From contig NZ_JHVC01000009.1 in assembly GCF_000619945.1 (NCBI RefSeq), positions 124,001-188,000 on the forward strand: 64,000 bases of DNA. Direction: 5' to 3'. This DNA is from Clostridium lundense DSM 17049 (GTDB lineage: Bacteria > Bacillota > Clostridia > Clostridiales > Clostridiaceae). A program made the position numbers and the translations under genes. The notes beneath the pieces were generated by a model. It was given only the letters and a program-made list of their open reading frames with translations. It was not told where the DNA came from and made no database searches. Positions 8,407 through 17,246 of the stretch are shown here, piece by piece (position 1 is the stretch's first letter; every line of letters begins with the position of its first letter).

Positions 8407-8688
8407 ATGATTATAGGTACAGCAAAAGTTTATTTAAGAGCTAGTTGGGTACATTCTTTAAAAGAAAAAAGAATGATAGTACAGAGCATAACAACAAAGG
8501 TAAGAAATAAGTTTAATGTGTCCATAGCAGAGATTGAAGATCAGGATATACATCAATCTATAGTTTTAGGAATAGCGTATGTTAGTAATGATACTAGGCA
8601 TGTTAATACTGTAGTACAAAATGTATTGAATTATATTGAAGGCAATACAGATGCAATGGTGGAAGATGAAATTGTTGAAATATTATAA
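8407..8688 (+). CDS. DUF503 family protein (YlxP-like)
   Basis: A 93-aa protein with the family pattern at its N-terminus (a beta strand, then HSLKEKRMIVQSI and the basic stretch). DUF503 members form a small ferredoxin-like fold; the Bacillus homologue YlxP is linked to ribosome maturation, but the role is not settled. SD TTAGGAG precedes the ATG. It is the last gene before a strong terminator. Confidence 0.82.
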   Translation: MIIGTAKVYLRASWVHSLKEKRMIVQSITTKVRNKFNVSIAEIEDQDIHQSIVLGIAYVSNDTRHVNTVVQNVLNYIEGNTDAMVEDEIVEIL

Positions 8689-8716
8689 AAGGCAGTGAAA
8701 TTATCACTGCTTTTTA
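8687..8716 (+). terminator. Terminator of the glg operon
   Basis: A 12-bp perfect stem (8687-8698 with 8704-8715) ending in a T tract. Confidence 0.88.
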
Positions 8717-8827
8717 TATTTATTTTTAAATAATAATAAAAAAATAATTTAATAACGTATTTACTTATTCTTAAAATTTTCATATGATAAATAAGGAAGG
8801 TTGTACAACTTACGGAGGTAGTTACAT

Positions 8828-11434
8828 ATGGATGAATGGTATAGTAGTAGTTGGAATGATGTGGTAAAAAAATTAAACAGTAATATTTATAGGGGATTAG
8901 ACCAAAACCAAATTGAAGAACTGCAAAAAATACATGGGAAAAATGTGGTAAAGGTCCCTAAAAGCAAAAACTTTGCAGCTATATTTTTTTCCCAATTATT
9001 TAAGTTATGGTCAATATTATTAAGTATTGCTTTGGCGATTTTTTTCTATGCAGGAGAGACTACAGTTTTTGTTTTGTTATTTACAATTTTACTTTTTAAT
9101 TTAATATTCTTATCAAATATTGAATATAATGAGGAAAAGAGTTTAATGGAACTTCAAAAGTTGGAGTCTCCTTATACTAGGGTAATAAGAAATAGAAAAG
9201 AGATAGAAATACTTTCTGAAGATTTAGTTATAGGAGATATAGTTATACTAAATAAAGGAGATATAATTCCAGCAGACCTTAGAATTATTGAGAGTAATTC
9301 GCTTAAAGTAAAGGAAGGAGCAGTTACAGGAGAAGGATATACGATAGAAAAATATCATACTAAAATTGAAGATTCAGAGATAAATTTAAGTGAAATGAGA
9401 AATATTTTATTTAAATCTTCTGTAATAATAGAAGGAAATGCTACTGGTATAGTAGTAGCTGCAGGAATGAATACTCAAATAGCTAACATAATAGGTATGC
9501 TTTTTGAAGAAAAAACGGAAAAGCATATACTAAAAAATAAAGTACATAAATTAGTAAATAGTTTAAGCATAGGAGTAGTTGTAGTTGCTGTTTTGATTGC
9601 TTCTTTTAATGTTATAGGAAAGAAGAATTTAGATTATATATTATATAATACAGCATCTATAATTATGGCTCTTATACCTGAAAACATATTTTTAATATTA
9701 GGAATATTATCTTATATATTATTAAAATATTTTAAGGAAAAAGGTGTACATTTTAAAAATTTATCTGTAATACAAAATTTATCACAAGTTTCTTTAATAT
9801 GTGATGATAAAGTTGGAGTATTTTCACAAAATACAATGAATTTAGATAAGATATATGTAAATGAAAGTATTATAGATCATAGGGACATAAATTTATTAGA
9901 TGAAAAAAATGATAATAATGGTGTCATAGAAAGATTAATTCAAATAGGACTTTTATGTAATGATACAAGAGTATCTAACGGAGAATTTTCTAATTCAAAA
10001 AATGACTTAGTTGAAATAGGAATTGCTAAAGGAGCTTTTGATATTGGAATTAGTAAGGAAAGAGTAGAACAAGGAAAAGAAAGAGTTTCTCAAATTCCTT
10101 TTGATAGACAAAGAAGGATTATGACTACCATTAATAAAATAGAAGAAAATTATAGAGCTAATGTAAAAGGGGCAGTAGATGTTTTATTAAATAAATGTAC
10201 ACATATAATAAAAAATGGCATTGAAAGGGAAATGACAGAAGAAGACGTAAAAATTATTAAAAATGTAGATATAAATATGTCATTACAAGGTCTTTCTGTA
10301 ATGGGCTTTGCTTATAGAAGTTTTAATTATGAACCAAGTCTTAAAGAAAATATAGAGAGCAATTTAGTTTTTGTTGGATTAATGGCATTTAAAAATCCTA
10401 CTAGTTACTCAACAAAAGAATTAATAAAGACATGCCAATCAATGTACATAAAACCGATTATAGTTACCGAGGATAATAAAATAGCTGCAGAAGCATTTGG
10501 AAAAGATATAGGAATAGTAAATAGAAATAAAAAGATATTATCTGGTGTAGAGATAGACAATATGCCAGAAGAGGATTTCGAAAAAAATGTTGAAAATGTA
10601 AGTATATTTTCTAGAATAATTGCAAAACATAAAGTGAAAATTGCTAAGTATTATAAGGAACATGGACATACTATTCTTATGTCTGGTGGAAGGATTACAG
10701 ATCTTCCTTACTTAAGAATTTCTAATGTAGGAGTTTCCATAGGAAATAGTAGTATAGTAAAGAAATTATCAGATATCATATTAGTGGATAGAGGATTTGA
10801 AAATATTATAGATAGCATTAAACTTTCTAGAAAGTCCATAAATAGTATAAGAAAAATTATTATGTATATATTTATTTGTTCAATATGTCAATTTGCATAT
10901 ATAATGTTAACAAGTGTGGCTGGATATAATCATATTCTTTCTCCTTTAAATATCCTTTGGACGAATAGTATTACTGTTATTTTAGCTTCTATTAGTATAA
11001 TGCTTGATTATAAAAATGAAAATATTGATTATAGACCAGATGTTATAGATGACTATTTATTGAAAGAAAATATTATTAAGTTTGTATTTAAAGGATTTTT
11101 TATAGCTTTTATAGCATCTATATCTTTATATTTTAATAAAAAAGTTCCAATGGATATAAGTAACAGCATTGCTTGCTTTATATTAAATTTAAACTTAATA
11201 ATTTATTCAGTTAATTCTTCTGAAGCTTATATATTTAAAAATAAAGTTTCAAATATAATTCTTTTATTAAATGTATTATTGCAAATTGGATACCTAATAT
11301 TGAATTGTAAAGATAATTTAATGAGTTTATTTAATGTACAACCATGGAAAACTTCCTTGCTTCTAATTTTGGCTTATATAATAATTGTATTTAGTTTTAA
11401 GGCTATTAATAAAAAAGAAGAAGTATTCATGTAA
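8828..11434 (+). CDS. Degenerate P-type cation ATPase (probable pseudoenzyme)
   Basis: An 868-aa protein with P2-type ATPase architecture: N-terminal cation_ATPase_N region, actuator domain with TGEG (167-170, family TGES), TM4 IPEN (283-286), P and N domains and four to six C-terminal membrane segments. The phosphorylation motif is CDDKVGVFS (325-333) instead of CSDKTGTLT: Asp327 is kept but both Thr are lost. The hinge GDGxND is GGRITD (620-625), so the Mg-binding Asp is Gly. The N-domain KGAPE is KGAVD and TGD is TED. The reading frame is full length and uninterrupted. It is flanked by terminators. Transport activity is doubtful; a regulatory or structural role is inference. Confidence 0.85.
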   Translation: MDEWYSSSWNDVVKKLNSNIYRGLDQNQIEELQKIHGKNVVKVPKSKNFAAIFFSQLFKLWSILLSIALAIFFYAGETTVFVLLFTILLFNLIFLSNIEYNEEKSLMELQKLESPYTRVIRNRKEIEILSEDLVIGDIVILNKGDIIPADLRIIESNSLKVKEGAVTGEGYTIEKYHTKIEDSEINLSEMRNILFKSSVIIEGNATGIVVAAGMNTQIANIIGMLFEEKTEKHILKNKVHKLVNSLSIGVVVVAVLIASFNVIGKKNLDYILYNTASIIMALIPENIFLILGILSYILLKYFKEKGVHFKNLSVIQNLSQVSLICDDKVGVFSQNTMNLDKIYVNESIIDHRDINLLDEKNDNNGVIERLIQIGLLCNDTRVSNGEFSNSKNDLVEIGIAKGAFDIGISKERVEQGKERVSQIPFDRQRRIMTTINKIEENYRANVKGAVDVLLNKCTHIIKNGIEREMTEEDVKIIKNVDINMSLQGLSVMGFAYRSFNYEPSLKENIESNLVFVGLMAFKNPTSYSTKELIKTCQSMYIKPIIVTEDNKIAAEAFGKDIGIVNRNKKILSGVEIDNMPEEDFEKNVENVSIFSRIIAKHKVKIAKYYKEHGHTILMSGGRITDLPYLRISNVGVSIGNSSIVKKLSDIILVDRGFENIIDSIKLSRKSINSIRKIIMYIFICSICQFAYIMLTSVAGYNHILSPLNILWTNSITVILASISIMLDYKNENIDYRPDVIDDYLLKENIIKFVFKGFFIAFIASISLYFNKKVPMDISNSIACFILNLNLIIYSVNSSEAYIFKNKVSNIILLLNVLLQIGYLILNCKDNLMSLFNVQPWKTSLLLILAYIIIVFSFKAINKKEEVFM

Positions 11435-11452
11435 AGAAAAAATTTGCAGTTT

Positions 11453-11500
11453 AAACCTCCGTGTTATTGGACAAAATAGTAATACGGAGGTGTATTTTTT
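11453..11500 (+). terminator. Terminator hairpin containing the next gene's SD
   Basis: A 14-bp stem (ACCTCCGTGTTATT with AGTAATACGGAGGT, two G-U pairs) is followed by TGTATTTTTT. The GGAGGTG on the 3' arm is also the only SD for the gene starting at 11501. Confidence 0.7.
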
Positions 11501-11773
11501 ATGGTGGAAAGTGTATTTGAAACAATAATAATGGGAAGTAATACAGTATTTTTAGATATGCCAGAAGATGAATACCTTTTAAAATATACTTCATTATCAT
11601 TAGATTCTGCTCAAAATTTAGCCGATTATTATTTTAAGTATAGAGGAAGAGATGTTATGCCGGAGGTTAAGGATATAGACTTAAATCCAGATACTCATAG
11701 TGTTAAAATAACCGTGGAATTAAATTCACAGAATAAAAATATACATTCTCATAATATGATAGAGAACTTATAA
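11501..11773 (+). CDS. Hypothetical protein (90 aa)
   Basis: Family not recognised. The product is an acidic soluble protein with an Asn/His-rich tail (KNIHSHNMIENL) and no cysteines or membrane segments. Its ATG lies about 9 nt after a GGAGG placed in the 3' arm of a terminator-like hairpin. It ends 7 nt before comEC, so the two are probably translated from one mRNA. A role in competence is only a guess from position. Confidence 0.6.
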   Translation: MVESVFETIIMGSNTVFLDMPEDEYLLKYTSLSLDSAQNLADYYFKYRGRDVMPEVKDIDLNPDTHSVKITVELNSQNKNIHSHNMIENL

Positions 11774-11780
11774 AACATAT

Positions 11781-13463
11781 ATGGCTATTAATAAACCACT
11801 CCTATTTTATGCAGTCTCATTTTTTATAGGGTGTCTTTCATCTTTCCTCTTTAATATTAACCCAATTATAGGTGCAGTAATAGCTGCATCTTTTTTGTGT
11901 ATAATCCATTTTACAGAGAAAACTATATTTATAGTATTTCTTACATGCTTTTTATTATGTGGTATTTTTAGTTTTAATTCTTATTTTAATTTTTGTGAGA
12001 AAAGTATAGGCCAAATTAGAATAGTAGATAAAAGAGAATATTACATTATTGGGAAATGTAAGGGAAGAAATATATTTTTAAAAGGAAATACAAAGGAATT
12101 AGAAGAAGGAGAAAAAATAAAAGTTCAGGGTAAATTTCAAAAGGATATAATTTATGAAAAAGGTATAGTAGGCACTTATTATATAAAGCAGTATGAAAGC
12201 TTAAAAAAGGATTTTATATATAGGTGTTATGAGTTAAAAAGTGCAATAAAAAAGGAATTATATAAATATTTAGAGGAAGATAAGGTAGCTTTAGTTATGT
12301 CTTTGTGCTTTGGAGACACCAGCCTATTATCTAAAGAAGATAAAAATGTATTTACAAAGCTTGGAGTAATACATGCAGTAAGTGTGTCAGGATTTCATAT
12401 AGCGCTCATATATAAAGTTGTAGAATGTATAGCAGGGTTAAAATTAGCTTTATTATTATCTCTTTTTTATGTGATATTTACTGGATTAAAGTATTCAGCC
12501 ATAAGAGCATTTATTATGATTGTAATTTTAAAGCTTTCTAAAATAGTATATAAAAACTATGATGGACTATCTTCATTAGCTTTAGCTTTTATGGTAATAT
12601 TACTATTTAAGCCATATGCTTTTATGGAAATAGGTTTTATGCTTTCTTTTCTTTCTACTTTAGGTATTATGTTATATAATACTAGAATAAAAAGAGTATT
12701 ATATGTTCTTCCAAGTAAATTAAATGAATCATTAAGCATAACATTAAGTGCTCAAATATTTACCTTACCATACATTGCTTTTACTCTTCAAAATTTTAGC
12801 TTAGGATTTATTTTAGGTAACTTGTTTTTAGTTCCCATATATGGAGCTATAGTTGTTATTGGAAATTTAGCTTTATTATTTATTAAAATTCCTTTTATAT
12901 TTAAATTAATTAGTTTCGTATTAAAAAATCTTTGTATAGCAGTACAAGGAGGAATTTATGTTTTATTGAAGTTTTGTCCCAAAATGACTTATTTAGGGGT
13001 TAGGGAAGGGATATGCTTAACTATAATATACTTTAGTTATGTGATGATAAAACATGGAAAACATAAGTTTAAGTATCTTCCTATTATGGCTGTGATTACA
13101 TTGATTTTAAGTTATTTTACTATATTTCCTGAAATATATTTGATAAATAATACAGGAATTAATGCGGCTATAATAAAATATAATACTCATTGTTTAATGA
13201 TATGTAACTATGATTTGGAAAAGGGAAGAGAAGTTATAAATATAAAAGAACAATTTAATCCTGATAAAATTGTTACTAATGTAAATAATGATTTTAAAAT
13301 TAAAATAAATAAAATTGTAATAGAATTATTTAATGATGGAAAAAAGATAGATACTTTAAGTATAAAAAAACATAAAGATAAGCTAATTTATTATGATATA
13401 ATTGATATGAAAGAAAGAGCTTATTATAAAATCATGTTCGATAAGGTTTATAAACGGAGGTGA
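11781..13463 (+). CDS. comEC: ComEC/Rec2-family DNA-uptake channel, short form
   Basis: A 560-aa polytopic membrane protein. The competence domain signature is intact: GDTSLLSKEDKNVF followed by LGVIHAVSVSGFHIALI (about residues 175-208), then multiple membrane helices. An N-terminal DUF4131-like region precedes it. The C-terminus lacks the metallo-beta-lactamase domain (HxHxDH) found in the roughly 750-aa Bacillus ComEC; instead it has a short beta-rich Lys/Asn tail. No clear SD is seen, so translation may depend on the gene 7 nt upstream. It is followed by holA as in other Firmicutes. Confidence 0.9.
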   Translation: MAINKPLLFYAVSFFIGCLSSFLFNINPIIGAVIAASFLCIIHFTEKTIFIVFLTCFLLCGIFSFNSYFNFCEKSIGQIRIVDKREYYIIGKCKGRNIFLKGNTKELEEGEKIKVQGKFQKDIIYEKGIVGTYYIKQYESLKKDFIYRCYELKSAIKKELYKYLEEDKVALVMSLCFGDTSLLSKEDKNVFTKLGVIHAVSVSGFHIALIYKVVECIAGLKLALLLSLFYVIFTGLKYSAIRAFIMIVILKLSKIVYKNYDGLSSLALAFMVILLFKPYAFMEIGFMLSFLSTLGIMLYNTRIKRVLYVLPSKLNESLSITLSAQIFTLPYIAFTLQNFSLGFILGNLFLVPIYGAIVVIGNLALLFIKIPFIFKLISFVLKNLCIAVQGGIYVLLKFCPKMTYLGVREGICLTIIYFSYVMIKHGKHKFKYLPIMAVITLILSYFTIFPEIYLINNTGINAAIIKYNTHCLMICNYDLEKGREVINIKEQFNPDKIVTNVNNDFKIKINKIVIELFNDGKKIDTLSIKKHKDKLIYYDIIDMKERAYYKIMFDKVYKRR

Positions 13464-13487
13464 ATGACACTCTTTTGAGTGAAATTT

Positions 13488-14513
13488 ATGATAAATTTAA
13501 TTCAGTATGAAGAAAATATAAAAAAAAATAATTTAGATAATTGCTATATATTTTGCGGTATAGATGAGGAATTAATAAAAGAGAATATAAGAACTTTAGT
13601 AAATAAAGTTGTAGATAAAAATTTTATAGATTTAAATTATGTTAGATTTGATGGTGATAACTTAAACGGCTTTGACGACATAATAAATGCCTGTGAAACT
13701 CTTCCTTTTATGAGTGAGAAAAAAGTTGTACTGGTATATAGAGCAAACTTTTTAGGAGAAGGAGAAGATAATTATAAGAAGAATTTATATAATAGTTTAA
13801 AAGAATATATAGGAAATATTCCTTCGTCTACTGTATTGATATTTTATTACATATTTAAGAATAAAAGAGAAAAATTAAGTTATAAAGTACAAAAGCTAGA
13901 TAATAAGTGCAGAGTGGTAAAGGCAGATAAAATATTTGGTAGGCAATTAGAGGCTAAAGTTAAAGAGGTATTTAACATTAAAGAGAAAGAGATAGGACAT
14001 ATAGAATTAAAATTATTTTGTTCAAATCTACAAAGTGATATGGGAATAATAGAAAATGAAGTGGAGAAATTGTGTTGCTATACAATGGACAGACCAATAA
14101 AGAAAGAAGATATATATGCCATGTATCCTAAAAAAGGAGAAGACGATATATTTGATTTAGTTGATTTGATAGGAGATAAAAAGGTAAAAGAGGCAGTAGA
14201 TATATTAAATGAGCTTATTTATAAAGGTGATAAAATACCAGAGATAATGTATATGATAGAAAGACAATTTAAGTTATTATATAAAATAAAAAATTTTCTT
14301 TCTAAAGGAAAGGATAAAAACTTTATAGTAAGCCAAATAAAGCTTCCAATGTTTATATGCGAGAAACTTATTGGACAAAGTAAAAAGTTCACTTTAAGTC
14401 AAATAGAAAAAGCTATAAACATATGTTTAAATTCAGAGGAAAAAATGAAAAAGTCTTCTGTAGATAAAAAAGTTGAAATGGAATTATTGATTATAAACAC
14501 TATAGCAGGATAA
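13488..14513 (+). CDS. holA: DNA polymerase III subunit delta
   Basis: A 341-aa clamp-loader delta subunit, which opens the beta clamp for the replisome. The profile matches the family: an AAA+-like N-terminal domain without a functional Walker site, middle motif ETLPFMSEKKVVLVYR, and the C-terminal collar region EIMYMIERQFKLLYKIK. The position after comEC and before rpsT is the conserved Firmicute order. The start is uncertain: the nearest SD (GGAGG, 13456-13460) is 27 nt upstream of ATG 13488, with a CACTC-TTTT-GAGTG hairpin between. GTG at 13479 is in frame but inside that hairpin. Confidence 0.9.
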   Translation: MINLIQYEENIKKNNLDNCYIFCGIDEELIKENIRTLVNKVVDKNFIDLNYVRFDGDNLNGFDDIINACETLPFMSEKKVVLVYRANFLGEGEDNYKKNLYNSLKEYIGNIPSSTVLIFYYIFKNKREKLSYKVQKLDNKCRVVKADKIFGRQLEAKVKEVFNIKEKEIGHIELKLFCSNLQSDMGIIENEVEKLCCYTMDRPIKKEDIYAMYPKKGEDDIFDLVDLIGDKKVKEAVDILNELIYKGDKIPEIMYMIERQFKLLYKIKNFLSKGKDKNFIVSQIKLPMFICEKLIGQSKKFTLSQIEKAINICLNSEEKMKKSSVDKKVEMELLIINTIAG

Positions 14514-14534
14514 ATTAAATAAAATATAAAATAA

Positions 14535-14562
14535 AAAACCGGTTATAAAAACCGGTTTATTT
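14535..14562. terminator. Bidirectional terminator between holA and rpsT
   Basis: Stem AAACCGGTT/AACCGGTTT with A and T tracts on both sides serves the two convergent genes. Confidence 0.9.
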
Positions 14563-14563
14563 A

Positions 14564-14830
14564 TTAAGCGTTTAAAGAATTTAATCTTACTGCTAATCTT
14601 GATTTTACTCTTGCAGCTTTATTTTTATGTAATACTCCTTTTGAAGCAGCCATATCTAAAGCTTTAGCAGTTGCCTTATATTCAGCTTTTGATTCTTCAA
14701 CATTGCCACCAGCAACAGCAGCTAAAAATGTCTTTATGGAAGTCTTTAAAGCTGACTTTATCATTCTGTTTCTTAAAGTCTTAGTTTCAATAACTTTTAT
14801 TCTTTTCTTAGCTGATTTAATATTTGCCAT
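14564..14830 (-). CDS. rpsT: 30S ribosomal protein S20
   Basis: An 88-aa basic protein beginning MANIKSAKKRIKV, the S20 signature, with the conserved ASKGVLHKNKAARVKSRL region near the C-terminus. It binds 16S rRNA in the 30S body. The reverse-strand SD AAGGGGGTGA precedes the ATG. The gene stands alone, convergent with holA, and has a structured leader (14860-14890). Confidence 0.97.
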   Translation of the reverse strand: MANIKSAKKRIKVIETKTLRNRMIKSALKTSIKTFLAAVAGGNVEESKAEYKATAKALDMAASKGVLHKNKAARVKSRLAVRLNSLNA

Positions 14831-14859
14831 TATTTCACCCCCTTGTAGTTTAATAGGGT

Positions 14860-14890
14860 CTCAGCAGTTTTGGGGAAACCTGCATGTGAG
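14860..14890 (-). promoter_or_regulatory. Structured rpsT mRNA leader hairpin
   Basis: On the reverse strand CTCA-CAT-GCAG pairs with CTGC-TGAG around a TTT/AAA inner helix and a CCCC loop, about 30 nt before the rpsT start. Ribosomal protein genes are often autoregulated through such leaders; here this is inference. Confidence 0.4.
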
Positions 14891-14970
14891 TCTCAATTAT
14901 TAACAAAGGATATTATATCATTAAATTTAAACTACTTCAAGTAGAATTTACCTCTAATTTTATAAGAATA

Positions 14971-15000
14971 TGAATAAATATTATTGGAAAAACTATAATA
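14971..15000 (+). promoter_or_regulatory. Possible sigma-G-type promoter of gpr
   Basis: TGAATA, a 17-nt spacer, then TATAATA, about 30 nt upstream of gpr. TGAATA is the forespore sigma-G -35 box and gpr is a known sigma-G gene in Bacillus; the -10 is only a partial match. Confidence 0.4.
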
Positions 15001-15028
15001 AAAATACATTTAGAAGGGAAGAAGCTAT

Positions 15029-16003
15029 ATGTTAAGTGTAAGAACTGATTTAGCAGTAGAGGCAAAAGAACTGTATGAGGAGAAAAATAGTGGCAAAATT
15101 CCAGGAGTAGAGGTAAAAGAATATAGAGAAGGCTTAATAAAGATTAGTAATGTTAAAGTTGTAGATGATGAAGGAGAAAAGGCGCTAAATAAGCCTAAGG
15201 GTAGCTATATTACTATAGATATACCTGAGGTAAGTGGGTATGATAAGGATACTATGGAAGAGATAAGTGAAGTTTTAGCAAAGGTATTATCTCCTTTAAT
15301 AAAGCTAGATAATAGTATGACGGCTTTGGTAGTAGGATTAGGAAACTGGAATGTAACACCAGATGCTTTAGGACCTAAAGTAGTAGAGGGACTTATGATA
15401 ACAAGACATTTAAAAGAGTTAATTCCTGATCAAATAGATGAGGGAATAAGACCAGTGTGCGCCATTGCGCCAGGAGTATTAGGATTAACAGGTATTGAAA
15501 CAGGAGAAATAATAAAGGCTGTTGCAAATAAAATAAAGCCTAATTTAATAATATGTATTGATGCTCTTGCATCCAGAAAATTAGATAGAATTAATAGAAC
15601 CATACAAATTGGAGATACAGGTATATCTCCAGGATCCGGAGTTGGAAATAAAAGAATGGAAATTAGCGAAAGAACTTTAGGTATACCGGTTATTGCCATT
15701 GGGGTGCCTACTGTAGTAGATGCTGCTACTATAGCTAATGACACTATAGACATGGTTTTAGATGCTATGATAAATCAAGCTACTAAGGGTGGAGAGTTTT
15801 ATAATATGTTGAAATCTTTAGAAAGAAATGAAAGACAAAGTATGATAGAGGAAGTTTTAAATCCATATGTAGGTAGCCTTATGGTTACACCAAAGGAAGT
15901 TGACAGTGTTATAGACTCAGTATCAAGGATAATATCCACGGGAATAAATATAGCATTACAACCAGCTCTTAACTTAGATGAAATAAGTAACTATATAAGC
16001 TAA
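15029..16003 (+). CDS. gpr: Germination protease GPR
   Basis: A 324-aa atypical aspartic protease that degrades small acid-soluble spore proteins when spores germinate. It begins SVRTDLAVEAKELYEEKN, the propeptide region, and carries the conserved DALASRKLDRINRTIQI and SPGSGVGNKR motifs. Good SD (AGAAGGGAAG). It is expressed in the forespore in relatives. It lies directly upstream of spoIIP, as in Bacillus, so the pair forms a sporulation unit. Confidence 0.96.
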   Translation: MLSVRTDLAVEAKELYEEKNSGKIPGVEVKEYREGLIKISNVKVVDDEGEKALNKPKGSYITIDIPEVSGYDKDTMEEISEVLAKVLSPLIKLDNSMTALVVGLGNWNVTPDALGPKVVEGLMITRHLKELIPDQIDEGIRPVCAIAPGVLGLTGIETGEIIKAVANKIKPNLIICIDALASRKLDRINRTIQIGDTGISPGSGVGNKRMEISERTLGIPVIAIGVPTVVDAATIANDTIDMVLDAMINQATKGGEFYNMLKSLERNERQSMIEEVLNPYVGSLMVTPKEVDSVIDSVSRIISTGINIALQPALNLDEISNYIS

Positions 16004-16020
16004 AAAGGTATATAAAAATA

Positions 16021-16077
16021 TATCCCCTCATATAATTATTAACATGTGAAATTGTTTAACATATGAGGGGGTGTACT
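16021..16077 (+). promoter_or_regulatory. SD-sequestering hairpin before spoIIP
   Basis: CCCCTCATAT (16024-16033) pairs with ATATGAGGGG (16051-16060), burying most of the GAGGGGGTG SD. No T tract follows, so this is not an ordinary terminator. Confidence 0.55.
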
Positions 16078-17181
16078 ATGAATTTAAAGGAACAAGAAGA
16101 AAAGGGAATAAATTACCACATAAGGAAAGATGCAAAGGGTTCTAAAAAAAACATATTAATTTTTATCTTAACCATAGCAATAACGTTTTTTGTAATACTT
16201 CCTTTTGTAGTAAAGGCGAATTCAAGTGGTGAAGGCAGTAGAGAAAACATGTTTTATGTACAAGTATTAAATAATGGAATGTCGCTGATTAAGGCTACAG
16301 TTTTCAGTGAAGAAGATATGGCAGAAAATAGTTTTTCAATGGAAAAAAGTATATTTAAATTTTTTAATGTGAATACATCAAAGCCAGCAGCTTTAATAGG
16401 TAAGGAAATAGCTTGTTTGAATATGCAGGAAAGTGGAGAAGATACGGATATTCCAGCAGATATAATATTTAATCCTTTTAAGTTAAATGATAAATCAGTG
16501 AATGTAGATAATAGTAGTACAGAGAACTTGCCTAATAAAACTGTAGTTGTACATGATCCTAAGCTTAAAAAGAAGTTAAATAAGTCAAAGCCAGAAGTGT
16601 TTATTTATCATACTCATACTACTGAAACCTACAAACCAGAAAATAAGGAAACTTTGGATGAAACTAAGAATGTTTGTGCGGTAGGAGATGCATTGGCAAG
16701 TGAACTTGAAAACAATTATGGAATATCTGTAATACACGATAAGACAGTACATGATGCTACAGCATATACACAAAGTTATCAAAGAGCTGGAGTAACTGTG
16801 GATAAATATTTAAAGAAATATGGAAACTTTAAACTTATTATAGATTTACATAGAGATTCGGTAGATAAAAGTGCTGTTACTGCAAAGTTAAATGGAGAAA
16901 ATGTTGCTAAGTTTATGTTTGTTATGGCAAGAAAAAATCCCCATTTTAAAAACAATATGGAACATGTTAATGAAATGGTAAAAATATCAGACAAACTCTA
17001 CCCAGGTTTTTGTAGAGGGGTATTATATCGTAATATAGGAATAAGCTATTATAATCAAAATAAGAGTAATAATGCAGTATTAATAGAGTGGGGATCTAAT
17101 AATAATACTTTAGATGAAGCAAAAAATTCAGCAAAGTATTTAGCTAGAATAATAGGAGAACACCTTAATGGTAAAAAATGA
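16078..17181 (+). CDS. spoIIP: Stage II sporulation protein P (SpoIIP)
   Basis: A 367-aa cell-wall amidase/endopeptidase that works with SpoIID and SpoIIM to thin septal peptidoglycan during engulfment. An N-terminal membrane anchor (about residues 27-47) is followed by a linker and the catalytic domain with FIYHTHTTETY (zinc His region), IIDLHRDS and LIEWGSNNNTLDEA. The ATG at 16078 is used because GAGGGGGTG precedes it; the upstream ATG at 16063 overlaps that SD. It is co-directional with gpr, and the next gene begins beyond a terminator-like hairpin. Confidence 0.93.
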   Translation: MNLKEQEEKGINYHIRKDAKGSKKNILIFILTIAITFFVILPFVVKANSSGEGSRENMFYVQVLNNGMSLIKATVFSEEDMAENSFSMEKSIFKFFNVNTSKPAALIGKEIACLNMQESGEDTDIPADIIFNPFKLNDKSVNVDNSSTENLPNKTVVVHDPKLKKKLNKSKPEVFIYHTHTTETYKPENKETLDETKNVCAVGDALASELENNYGISVIHDKTVHDATAYTQSYQRAGVTVDKYLKKYGNFKLIIDLHRDSVDKSAVTAKLNGENVAKFMFVMARKNPHFKNNMEHVNEMVKISDKLYPGFCRGVLYRNIGISYYNQNKSNNAVLIEWGSNNNTLDEAKNSAKYLARIIGEHLNGKK

Positions 17182-17210
17182 ATAAAATTTATATAAGAGG
17201 ACACCCTTAT

Positions 17211-17246
17211 AATAGTGAATAACTAAGCGTTTGGGGGTGTTTTTTT
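17211..17246 (+). terminator. spoIIP terminator containing the next gene's SD
   Basis: ACACCCTTA pairs with TGGGGGTGT (two G-U pairs) and is followed directly by seven T's and then the ATG of the next gene. GGGGGTG on the 3' arm doubles as the SD. Confidence 0.6.
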
